Shown here in pieces: positions 8,501 through 16,490 of a DNA stretch of 48,853 nt (positions within the stretch are counted from its first letter, which is position 1; each line of letters opens with the position of its first letter). Both the position numbers and the translations under genes were made by a program. The notes under the pieces were generated by a model. That model had not been told where the DNA came from and made no database searches. It was given only the letters and a program-made list of their open reading frames with translations. Source of the stretch: Hyphomicrobiaceae bacterium (lineage in GTDB: Bacteria > Pseudomonadota > Alphaproteobacteria > Rhizobiales > Hyphomicrobiaceae); NCBI GenBank assembly GCA_022844275.1, contig JALHMB010000016.1:1-48853 (forward strand), read 5' to 3'.

Positions 8501-9432
8501 TGATGCCCAGAGTCCGGACCACGCTCCTCGCCGCGATCGCGTCCACGCCAGTGGCGCTCGCCATCACGGTCTCGGTGGCGCCGCCAGCCGCCCGGGCGCT
8601 CGTCCCGAGAGATGGTGCCATCCTTGTTGCGGTCGAGGCGATCGAACGTCTCGCCGGCAACCTTGAAGGCTTGCTCGCGCGTGATCTTGCCGTCGGTGCT
8701 CGCGCCAAAGCGGTGGAGAACGCGCTTCACGCGATAGTCGGTCATCTCCTTGGAGAAGACCTGCCGGTCGGCACGGTCGAGCGTGCCGTCCTTGTTACGG
8801 TCCATGCGATCGAAGCGCTCGCTGGCCACGCGGAGGGCTTCGTCGAGCGGAATGCCGCCGTCCTTGTCCACATTGGCGCCGCGCAGGAAGCCGATGCCGG
8901 GACCCTGGCGATGCCCGCGCATCGCCTGGCCTTGCTCGCCGAGACGCGAGAGGACACCACGGCCGCGCATGGGAGGCGGCAGGTCAGCGTCGGTGATCCG
9001 GCCGTCACTGTCGAGGTCCACCGCGGCAAAGCGGCGGCGCACCTCGTCCATGAACTCGGATTTGCTCATAGAGCGATCGCGCCGGGTCTCGCTCTTGGCC
9101 GCGTCGCCACGATCCGCGCGACGGTCGTGCATTCCGCGGTGATGCCGGCCGCCCTTGGCGAGCGCGGCCTCGATCTCGGCAATGTCGACCACGCCGTCGC
9201 TGTTGAGATCGAAGCGGGCGAAGCGCTCGCGCACTTTTTCATCGAAGTCCGCCCGGGAAATCGGCCCGCGGCCAAGCCCGGCAAACTGCCCGAGGCCGAA
9301 GCCACGGCTCTCGCCGTAGCCGAAGCGTTCCATCATCCGATCATGCAGGCGCTGGCCGGGGGCCGACACCGCTATGGCAGCGCCACTGGCGACTAGGATC
9401 GCCGCGACGATGAGCACCTTCTTATTGGACAT
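8482..9432 (-). CDS. Exported EF-hand calcium-binding protein
   Basis: A 316-residue protein with an uncleaved anchor or signal sequence (residues 5-24) and several EF-hand loops. The clear loops are DLNSDGVVDIAE (75-86), DLDSDGRITDAD (139-150), DRNKDGTLDRAD (211-222) and DRNKDGTISRDE (267-278). NVDKDGGIPLDE (187-198) is slightly off consensus, and a degenerate one near 243-254 has GASTDGKITREQ. Linkers and the C-terminus are very rich in Arg, His, Gly and Asp. It probably binds Ca2+ in the periplasm. The ATG at 9432 follows GGAG. It lies immediately upstream of the ECF sigma gene on the same strand, so it may be a sensor or target of that circuit. Function beyond ion binding is unknown. Confidence 0.85.
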   Translation of the reverse strand: MSNKKVLIVAAILVASGAAIAVSAPGQRLHDRMMERFGYGESRGFGLGQFAGLGRGPISRADFDEKVRERFARFDLNSDGVVDIAEIEAALAKGGRHHRGMHDRRADRGDAAKSETRRDRSMSKSEFMDEVRRRFAAVDLDSDGRITDADLPPPMRGRGVLSRLGEQGQAMRGHRQGPGIGFLRGANVDKDGGIPLDEALRVASERFDRMDRNKDGTLDRADRQVFSKEMTDYRVKRVLHRFGASTDGKITREQAFKVAGETFDRLDRNKDGTISRDERPGGWRRHRDRDGERHWRGRDRGEERGPDSGHQEPRKI

Positions 9433-9508
9433 TGGGGGGAACTCCGCGAGTTCAATCTGCTTTCGAGAGTTGAACGCGGGGGCGCCGGCAATTCCGTCGC
9501 CGTACGTA

Positions 9509-9522
9509 TCGAATTTATTCGA
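9509..9522. promoter_or_regulatory. Perfect 14-base palindrome upstream of the EF-hand gene
   Basis: TCGAATTTATTCGA reads the same on both strands apart from its central TT/AA pair. It sits between the end of glnE (9529) and the EF-hand start (9432) in an otherwise G/C-rich region. It could be an operator for the stress cassette. No terminator-like T run follows. Function is inferred from position only. Confidence 0.3.
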
Positions 9523-9528
9523 CGATGT

Positions 9529-12477
9529 TCACGAAATGATCACGTCAAATAACCCTGCGACCTCGGCGAGCGTCGCCCGCAGGGAGGCTTCCAGGCGGGC
9601 GAAGTCGGGGGCGTCGCCGGCGCGGCATAGGAGCTCGATCAAGCCATCAGGCGCTTTCGAGGGCTCGAAGGGCCCGTCGAGGCTGAGGCGCAGGACCTCG
9701 GTGAGGTTCTGGACGAGGCCAGCGGCTGGTAGCAGGACATCGGTATGGGGGGCGCTAAGGTGCCCTGCGGCCGCAAGTTTCCTGAGCGCACCAATGGTGT
9801 TCTGGTCGAGCACGCCGGGATCGGCATGGCCGTGGGCAAGCTGCAGGAACTGGGCGATGAACTCGAGATCGACGAGACCGCCGCGGACCTGCTTCAGCTC
9901 CCAGATGTCCTCGGTCCCCTTTTCCTTGGCAATGCGCTGGCGCATGTCGCGCACGTCGGCGACGAGCTTGGCGCGGACGCGCGGACGGACGAGCGCGCGG
10001 CGAATGGCTGCCTCCACGCGGGTGCGCAGCTCGGCAGGACCCGAGATCACGCGGGCGCGGGTCAGCGCCATGTGCTCCCAGGTCCAGGCCTCGTTGTCCT
10101 GGTAGTGCTCGAAGCTCGAGAGCTGTGTCGCGACCGGGCCTTTCTGGCCGGAGGGCCTGAGCCGCATGTCCACCTCGTAGAGCGAGCCCTCGGCCGTCGG
10201 TGAGGACAGGGCCGAGATCAGGCGCTGGGTGAGCCGCGTGAAATACTGGCTCGGCGCAAGGGGCCGAGGACCGTCGGACTGCTGTACGGTCTCGTCGAAA
10301 TCGTAGACCAGGATGAGATCGAGATCGGATGCGGCAGTCATCTCGCGGCCACCGAGCTTGCCCATGGCGACGACGACGGCTGCACCGCCCGCAACGTGCC
10401 CACTCTGGGAGACGAGTTCGCGCTCCACCTGTCGCTGGAGCGCGGCGATCAAGTGCTCGGCGAGGGCTGCATAGGCGCCGCCAGCCTGCGCGGCGGTGAT
10501 CGTCCCGGACAGCACCCGGACGCCGATCAGGAAGGCTTGCTCACTGCCGACAATGCGGGCGCGGTCGAGCGCCTCCTGGTAGTCGGCAGCAGCGGCGATC
10601 TCGGCATCGACGATACGTGCAAGGGCATCCGCATCAGGCAGGCTGCCGAAGAAGCCTGGATCGAGCACGGCATCGAGCACACGGCGCCGGCGGCTCATGA
10701 TGCGCGCGAGCCGTGGCGTCGAGCCCATGATGTCTGCAACGAGACGCAATAGGCGCGGGTTGTTGCGCAGGAGCGAGAAGAGCTGCACGCCCGAGGGGAG
10801 CTGAGACAGAAAGCGGTCGAAGCCGAGGAAGGCCTGGTGCGGGTCGCTCGTGCGCGCGAACGCCTCGATGAGTGTCGGCTGTACCTCCGTCAGGAGTTCT
10901 CTGGCGCGCGGTGTGCGCACGGCCTGATAGCGGCCATGATGCCAGCCGCGCACAGCGCCGATGATGTCCGAAGGCCGCTCGTAGCCCATGCGGGTCAGTG
11001 CCTCGACGGTGCCGGGATCGTCCTGCTCGCCGGCAAAGACCATGTTGGCATTGCCGCGCGTGAGCTCCGGAACGTCCTCGAAGAGCGCGCCGTAGTGGCG
11101 CTGCACGCGCTCGAGGTGCGCGACGAGGGCAGTTGAGAAGGCGTCCGTGTCGGGGAAGCCTGCGAAACGAGCGAGGCGCAGGAGGCCTTCGGTATCGGCC
11201 GGAAGTGTCTGTGTCTGCTCGTCGGCGATCATCTGCAACCTGTGCTCGGTGTGGCGCAGGAAGAGATAGCTATCCGAAAGTTCGTCACGCACGATCGGCT
11301 TGATCCAGCCGCGCTCGACGAGATAGGCCAGTGCGCCGAGCGTGTCCGGCGTGCGCAGGTCGGGCTGCCGGCCGCCGGCGATGAGCTGCTGCGTCTGCAC
11401 GAAGAACTCGATCTCGCGAATGCCGCCGCGGCCGACTTTGATGTTATGGCCGGCAACGCCGATCTCGCCGAAGCCCTTGAAGGCATGGATCTGGCGCTTC
11501 ATGGCATGGATGTCGGCGATGGCGGCGAAGTCGAGGTACTTGCGCCAGACGAACGGCGCGAGCTCCTTGATGAAGGCTTCGCCTGCGGGGATATCGCCGG
11601 CCACCGCGCGCGCCTTGATCATGGCGGCGCGCTCCCAGTTCTGACCGAAGCTTTCGTAGTAGTTGAGCGCGGCGCTCGTCGAGATCGCGACCTGCGTGGC
11701 GCCGGGATCGGGGCGCAGACGCAGATCCGTACGGAAGACATAGCCGTCGCCGGTGCGCTCCTGCATGAGGCGGACGAGGTCGCGCGTCATGCGCACGAAA
11801 AAGGCGAGCGGCTCGACGCCGGAGCGCAGCCTCACGAGCTCGGGCTCGTAAAAGACGATGAGATCGATGTCGCTCGAGTAGTTGAGCTCGCGCGCACCGT
11901 GCTTGCCCATGCCGATCACGATGTAGCCGGAATCGGTTTCGGCGCTCGCGCCGGCGGTGCCGAGCCAGTCGCCCTTGGCGATCGCTGCATTGAAAAGAAA
12001 GCGGACGGCCGCCGCCGTCGTCGCATCCGCTGAGTCGCTGAGCGCGCCCGTCACGTTGATGACGGACCAGGCGCCGCTCAGATCCGCGAGCGCCACCAGT
12101 AGCGCCACCTCGGCCTTGTACTGGCGGAGGATGCGCATGGCATCGGCCTGCGTCGATGCTGCGAGCATGTCGGCATCGAGCGTGCGGCCGAGTTCCGCCA
12201 TGCGCGTCTCTGGCGCACTCCCGAGAATGCGGGCGAGGCGACTCGGATCGCGCAGAATGAGGGCCGCGAGATAGGGCGAGCTGCCTAGCGTGCCGATAAG
12301 CAGATCGCGCACGGCGGGTTCCGAGAGCAGAGGCGCGAGGGTATCGGGCGCGGCCGCATCGAGTTCCGCCAGCCGGTCGGCGGCGAGGCGTGCATCGAAG
12401 GCCAGCGGCGTCTCGACGATCCGCTGCCATAGCGGCTTCGATACGGGCGGCTCTACTTGGCTTGCGCCCTGTGCCAT
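9529..12477 (-). CDS. glnE: Bifunctional glutamine synthetase adenylyltransferase/deadenylylase GlnE
   Basis: GlnE adds AMP to, and removes it from, a tyrosine of glutamine synthetase under control of PII. The 982-residue protein has the expected two nucleotidyltransferase domains. The N-terminal deadenylylase carries NYSSDIDLIVFYE (about residue 205) and RTDLRLRPDPG. The C-terminal adenylylase carries AASDLDLILVYDFDE (about 700) and EVDMRLRPSGQKGP. The linking helical region includes GRGGIREIEFFVQTQQL and the end GGLVDLEFIAQFLQL. Length is normal. The ATG at 12477 lies 25 bases inside the end of the histidine kinase gene, so translation is probably coupled. Its targets GlnA and GlnB are encoded at 46509-48359. 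Confidence 0.97.
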   Translation of the reverse strand: MAQGASQVEPPVSKPLWQRIVETPLAFDARLAADRLAELDAAAPDTLAPLLSEPAVRDLLIGTLGSSPYLAALILRDPSRLARILGSAPETRMAELGRTLDADMLAASTQADAMRILRQYKAEVALLVALADLSGAWSVINVTGALSDSADATTAAAVRFLFNAAIAKGDWLGTAGASAETDSGYIVIGMGKHGARELNYSSDIDLIVFYEPELVRLRSGVEPLAFFVRMTRDLVRLMQERTGDGYVFRTDLRLRPDPGATQVAISTSAALNYYESFGQNWERAAMIKARAVAGDIPAGEAFIKELAPFVWRKYLDFAAIADIHAMKRQIHAFKGFGEIGVAGHNIKVGRGGIREIEFFVQTQQLIAGGRQPDLRTPDTLGALAYLVERGWIKPIVRDELSDSYLFLRHTEHRLQMIADEQTQTLPADTEGLLRLARFAGFPDTDAFSTALVAHLERVQRHYGALFEDVPELTRGNANMVFAGEQDDPGTVEALTRMGYERPSDIIGAVRGWHHGRYQAVRTPRARELLTEVQPTLIEAFARTSDPHQAFLGFDRFLSQLPSGVQLFSLLRNNPRLLRLVADIMGSTPRLARIMSRRRRVLDAVLDPGFFGSLPDADALARIVDAEIAAAADYQEALDRARIVGSEQAFLIGVRVLSGTITAAQAGGAYAALAEHLIAALQRQVERELVSQSGHVAGGAAVVVAMGKLGGREMTAASDLDLILVYDFDETVQQSDGPRPLAPSQYFTRLTQRLISALSSPTAEGSLYEVDMRLRPSGQKGPVATQLSSFEHYQDNEAWTWEHMALTRARVISGPAELRTRVEAAIRRALVRPRVRAKLVADVRDMRQRIAKEKGTEDIWELKQVRGGLVDLEFIAQFLQLAHGHADPGVLDQNTIGALRKLAAAGHLSAPHTDVLLPAAGLVQNLTEVLRLSLDGPFEPSKAPDGLIELLCRAGDAPDFARLEASLRATLAEVAGLFDVIIS

Positions 12478-13973
12478 GCTCGCTCTTCCCCGGCTTTTTG
12501 CGGCTCATTGCCTGATGCGTCGTCGGCTCTGGGCGCGGCCACGGTCGGCAGCGCCAGGACGGCGCGCAGGCCCGGCCTGTTGTCCTCGAGTCTTAGCGAT
12601 CCATGGTGGAGCCGCGCAACTGCTGCGACGAGGCTCAGGCCAAGTCCGGTGCCGGGCTTCGTCCGGCTCGCCTCCAGGCGCACGAAACGGCGCACGGCGC
12701 GCTCGCGATCCTCCTCGGCAATGCCCGGCCCGCGGTCGCCGACGGTGATTTCGACTGTCTCGCCCATCTGCGTGAGCCTCACGGAGATGATCGACGGCTT
12801 GGCTGCGGCTGGCGAGCCATTCACTGGTGCCGCGTACTTGATGGCGTTCTCGATGAGATTGGCGATCGCCTGTCCGAGCAGTTGGCGATTGGCGCGGACG
12901 TGGACCGGCCCATCTGCTGCATTGTGCCACTCGAGATCGAGGCCTGATTCCTCCGCTGCGGGTGCATAAAGCTCGGCCAGATCTTCGACCATGGCACCGA
13001 TCTCGACCGGCGCCATGGTGTCGTCCACCGCGCCCGCTTCGAGCCGCGCGATGAGCAGCAGCGCGTTGAAGGTCTTCATCAGCTCGTCGGCATCCTCGAT
13101 GGTGTGTTCGAGGCCGGCGCGCCACGCCGGACTACCGCGTTGGTCTGCCAGTGCCGCCTCGGCGCGGTTGCGCAGGCGGTTGAGCGGCGTCTTGAGGTCA
13201 TGGGCGATATTGTCGGAGACCTCTTTCATGCCGGCCATGAGCAGCTCGATGCGATCGAGCATTGCGTTGAGACTCACGGCGAGGCGATCGAGCTCATCGT
13301 CGGTGCCCGTGCGCGGCAGGCGCTCAGCGAGATTGCCCGACATGATCGAGCGGCTCGCGGCCGTCATGCCATCGACGCGTCTCAGGATGTGGCGGCTCAA
13401 CGCTACGCCAGCCGCGAGCCCGACCAAGGCCAGCAGGGCAATGCCAAACCCGAGTGTGCGATTGGTGGCGGCGAGGTATGTCCTCTGCGGCTCGATATCG
13501 CGCGCGACGACCAGTGAGAGGCCGTTCTGAAATGCAAACACACGACCCGCCGCGAGCCGCGTCGCTTCGCCCGCGCCCTCTGTCGTCGGGCGATAGTGGA
13601 AAATGCCACCGCCTCGCGCCTCGACGGGGAATGCCGGATGCTCGGCGAGATTGCCGGCGATCGCACGCTTCGTTGCGTCGACGAGGCTGTAGAGGTGCGT
13701 GTCGCCGGTGGCGATGCGCCCTTGGATGGCCTGCGTGAGTTGGTCGAGCCCGCCTCGCCCATAGATGCGATGGAGTGCTGCGCCTTCGCGGTCGAGAGCT
13801 TCGATCGTCGCGCGGCTCATGGCATCGTTCGTCGAGCGTGCGACGAAAGCGACGACCAGAATGGCGGTCGCGGCGAGGGCGAGCGTCGCCATAGCCGCCG
13901 CGCGGAAAGAGGTCGTCTGCCAGAAGCGCGACGAACGCGTGGCCGTGGGCTGCGGTGGCGCGAACGGAGGCAT
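12453..13973 (-). CDS. Membrane sensor histidine kinase
   Basis: A 506-residue two-component kinase partner of the response regulator encoded just upstream. It has two membrane helices (about 25-45 and 173-195) around a periplasmic sensing region of about 125 residues. These are followed by a HAMP domain, a HisKA domain with the phospho-accepting His in VSDNIAHDLKTPLNRLRNR (about residue 258), and a HATPase domain with the N box (LIENAIKYA), G1 (VGDRGPGIAEED) and G2 (KPGTGLGLSLVAAVARLHHG). The ATG at 13973 lies four bases after the regulator stop; a GTG at 13994 would overlap it. The stop lies inside glnE. The pairing with an upstream DegP suggests envelope sensing, but the signal is unknown. 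Confidence 0.92.
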   Translation of the reverse strand: MPPFAPPQPTATRSSRFWQTTSFRAAAMATLALAATAILVVAFVARSTNDAMSRATIEALDREGAALHRIYGRGGLDQLTQAIQGRIATGDTHLYSLVDATKRAIAGNLAEHPAFPVEARGGGIFHYRPTTEGAGEATRLAAGRVFAFQNGLSLVVARDIEPQRTYLAATNRTLGFGIALLALVGLAAGVALSRHILRRVDGMTAASRSIMSGNLAERLPRTGTDDELDRLAVSLNAMLDRIELLMAGMKEVSDNIAHDLKTPLNRLRNRAEAALADQRGSPAWRAGLEHTIEDADELMKTFNALLLIARLEAGAVDDTMAPVEIGAMVEDLAELYAPAAEESGLDLEWHNAADGPVHVRANRQLLGQAIANLIENAIKYAAPVNGSPAAAKPSIISVRLTQMGETVEITVGDRGPGIAEEDRERAVRRFVRLEASRTKPGTGLGLSLVAAVARLHHGSLRLEDNRPGLRAVLALPTVAAPRADDASGNEPQKAGEERAWHRAQAK

Positions 13974-13977
13974 AACT

Positions 13978-14658
13978 CTATTCGCCGCCGTCACGCATCA
14001 TGTAGCCGGCGCCGCGCACGGTGTGCAGCAGGGGGCGGTCGAAGTTGCGGTCGATCTTGCCTCTGAGACGCGAAATGTGGACGTCGATGACGTTGGTTTG
14101 TGGATCGAAGTGATAATCCCACACGTTCTCGAGCAGCATCGTGCGCGTCACGACCTGCCCGGCATTGCGCATGAGGTACTCGAGCAGGCGGAACTCGCGT
14201 GGCTGCAGCACGATGGCCTCGTTGCCGCGCGTGACCTTGTGGGTCAGGCGGTCGAGCACGAGATCGCCGACGACATAGCGTGTCGCCTGCTCCTCGGGCT
14301 GGCGCCGACGGGCGAGAGCCTCGACGCGGGCGATCAGCTCGGCAAGCGCGAAGGGCTTCGTCAGATAGTCGTCGCCGCCGGCTCTAAGCCCTTTCACGCG
14401 ATCATCGACGTGGCTCATGGCGGAAAGGATCAGCACGGGCGTGCGATCGCCTTCGGCACGGATCGTCTGGATGAGCGTGAGACCGTCAAGATGAGGCAGC
14501 ATGCGGTCGACGATGAGCACGTCGAAGCCGCCGGCGCGCGCAAGTTCGAGGCCGGCCTCGCCATCCTCCGCGACCTCGGCCAGGTGGCTCGCCTCGCGCA
14601 AGCCGCGCTGCACGAACTGGGCGGTTTCGCGATTGTCCTCGATGACGAGCACGCGCAT
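13978..14658 (-). CDS. OmpR/PhoB-family response regulator
   Basis: A 226-residue DNA-binding regulator, presumably phosphorylated by the adjacent kinase. The receiver domain (1-115) has the acidic pair at residues 7-8, the phospho-acceptor Asp51 in VLIVDRMLPHLDG, and the switch Lys in LTKPFALAELIARVE. The C-terminal winged helix (about 128-222) contains LQPREFRLLEYLMRNAGQVV, VWDYHFDPQTNVIDVHISRL and the terminal VRGAGYMM, typical of OmpR-type regulators. The ATG at 14658 follows GAGGT. Together with the kinase gene (four-base gap) and glnE it forms a likely transcription unit. A hairpin at 14685-14714 separates it from degP. Confidence 0.95.
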   Translation of the reverse strand: MRVLVIEDNRETAQFVQRGLREASHLAEVAEDGEAGLELARAGGFDVLIVDRMLPHLDGLTLIQTIRAEGDRTPVLILSAMSHVDDRVKGLRAGGDDYLTKPFALAELIARVEALARRRQPEEQATRYVVGDLVLDRLTHKVTRGNEAIVLQPREFRLLEYLMRNAGQVVTRTMLLENVWDYHFDPQTNVIDVHISRLRGKIDRNFDRPLLHTVRGAGYMMRDGGE

Positions 14659-14684
14659 GGGCCGAGTACCTCGGAATGAAGTGA

Positions 14685-14714
14685 AGCGTGCCGGGTGGGG
14701 GGACCCGGCACGCT
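14685..14714. terminator. Perfect 12-base inverted repeat between degP and the response regulator
   Basis: AGCGTGCCGGGT (14685-14696) pairs exactly with 14703-14714 across a six-base loop. On the minus strand it follows degP and is trailed by TTCACTTCATTCC, so it looks like a weak or read-through terminator between degP and the regulator gene. Confidence 0.55.
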
Positions 14715-14789
14715 CGCTTTACGGCCCGACCTTGATGCGCGGGGGAGACGCCGTCAATGTCGGCCGTTACAGGCTGCCAAGGCAGTTCC

Positions 14790-16367
14790 TCAGCTAGCCT
14801 TGAGCTGAACGGCGACGAAGCGGAGCACGTCGCCGGACTTCACGCGGAGCAGGACGGCCTTCCGGCCATCGCTCTTGGCCTTCTTTACGCCGGCCTCGAC
14901 CTCGGTGGCGTTCGCGACCTTCTGGCCCTGGACCTCGAGGATCACGTCGCCGCTCTTGAGACCCTTGCCGGCGGCATCGGAACCCGACTTGACGTCGGAG
15001 ATGGCGACACCCTCGGCGGTCTCACCGGGCTTTGCCGAAACCTGCGTCACGGAGAGCCCGAGCTGGTCGAGCTCAGTGACGGTCGGCGTCGGCAGGGCCT
15101 GGGGCTGCGGCGCCGGCTGCGCGTTGGCCGCGAGGTCCGGGTTGGCCGGGAAGGTGCCGAGCTTGACGGGAACGATCTCGCTCTTGCCATACCGCATGAC
15201 CTCGATGCGAACGGTCGTGCCGGGGGCGAACTCGGCGACCTTGCGGGCAAGATCACGGCTGTCGCGGATCGCCGTACCGTCGACCGAGACGATCGCGTCG
15301 CCAGCGCGGAGCTGGGAGGCTGCCGCCGGACCGCCCGCGGTGACCTCGTTGACGAGCGCGCCGCGTGCCTGCTGCAGGCCGAGGCTCGCTGCCATGTCCT
15401 CGTTGACGTTCTCGATCTTCACGCCGAGCCAACCGCGGCTGACGCTGCCCTTGGAGCGGAGCTGCGTGATGACCTCGTCAGCGGTCTTCGCGGGGATCGC
15501 GAAGGCAATGCCGACGTTGCCGCCCGACGGGCTGTAGATCGCCGTGTTCACGCCGATGACCTCGCCTTCCAGATTGAAGGTCGGGCCGCCGGAGTTGCCG
15601 CGGTTCACCGCTGCGTCGATCTGGAGGTAGTCATAGGGCCCGGAACCGATGTCGCGGCCCGAAGCCGAGACGATGCCGGCCGTTACCGTGCCGCCGAGGC
15701 CGAAGGGATTGCCGACCGCGATGACCCAGTCGCCGACGCGTGCATCCTTGGTCGCAAAGCGCACGTACTCGAACTTCTTGTCGGACTTGATCTTCAGGAG
15801 CGCGACATCCGTGCGCGGATCTGAGCCGACGAGATCGGCATCGAACTTGTTGTCACGGTCGAAGCTCACCGTGATCTTCCCGGCGCCGTCGATGACGTGA
15901 TTATTGGTGACGACGTAGCCATCAGGCGAAATCACGAATCCAGAGCCCTGCGCGAGCGAGGGGCGCGGCGTCGGCGTACCGCCGCCGCGATTGCCGAAAT
16001 CGCGCGGCAGATTGCGGAAGAACTCGTTGAGCGGATGGTCATCGGGAAGGTCCGGCAGAACGCGGCCGCCCGGTGCGTTGGGCGTGTTGGGCGCGCCCTG
16101 GCGCGGCAGGCGCCGTGCGGTTCCGCCGCCATCGTTCGTCACGTTGACGCTCACGACGGCGGGCTTAACCTTCTCGACGATGTCGGCGAAGCTCAGCGGC
16201 GCGCGGCCGAAGGGCGTCTGAATGGTCTGGGCAGCGTCGGTCCGCTGCTGGGCGAGAACACTGAACTGGGGTGCGGCAACCAGGGCGCCACCAAGCGTAG
16301 CGGCAACTGCCACTCCGGCGAGCGTACGCCTCGAAGCCCCGGACTTGACGGGTGCGAGCTTAAGCAT
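14790..16367 (-). CDS. DegP/HtrA-family periplasmic serine protease (Do type)
   Basis: A periplasmic protease and chaperone that degrades misfolded envelope proteins. The 525-residue product has an N-terminal export signal (residues 1-40). The trypsin-like domain has His157 (TNNHVIDGAGK), Asp187 (RTDVALLKI) and Ser259 (NRGNSGGPTFN). Two PDZ domains follow at about 300-390 and 425-520, the first containing RGALVNEVTAGGPAAASQL. The ATG at 16367 is chosen because GAGGA precedes it by four bases and the signal peptide begins there; the frame extends upstream to 16520 without family resemblance. It diverges from another exported protease at 16491. It lies upstream of a two-component pair and glnE, the usual rhizobial order. 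Confidence 0.94.
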   Translation of the reverse strand: MLKLAPVKSGASRRTLAGVAVAATLGGALVAAPQFSVLAQQRTDAAQTIQTPFGRAPLSFADIVEKVKPAVVSVNVTNDGGGTARRLPRQGAPNTPNAPGGRVLPDLPDDHPLNEFFRNLPRDFGNRGGGTPTPRPSLAQGSGFVISPDGYVVTNNHVIDGAGKITVSFDRDNKFDADLVGSDPRTDVALLKIKSDKKFEYVRFATKDARVGDWVIAVGNPFGLGGTVTAGIVSASGRDIGSGPYDYLQIDAAVNRGNSGGPTFNLEGEVIGVNTAIYSPSGGNVGIAFAIPAKTADEVITQLRSKGSVSRGWLGVKIENVNEDMAASLGLQQARGALVNEVTAGGPAAASQLRAGDAIVSVDGTAIRDSRDLARKVAEFAPGTTVRIEVMRYGKSEIVPVKLGTFPANPDLAANAQPAPQPQALPTPTVTELDQLGLSVTQVSAKPGETAEGVAISDVKSGSDAAGKGLKSGDVILEVQGQKVANATEVEAGVKKAKSDGRKAVLLRVKSGDVLRFVAVQLKAS

Positions 16368-16490
16368 GTTTTCCTCTCTCATCGTCGGCAGTGCTGGATA
16401 TCGTGCCCAAGGAGATAAGTTGCTGCGCCTTACGGCGATCTTTCTGGCACGTGAAACTTTGGTAATGTCTGGCCAGAGCAAACAGGGGAA

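Noticed and set aside
14757-15824. 355-codon open frame on the plus strand opposite degP
   Set aside because: It is the mirror of the DegP reading frame, with Ala/Leu/Arg-rich composition typical of GC-skewed shadows and no ribosome-binding site.
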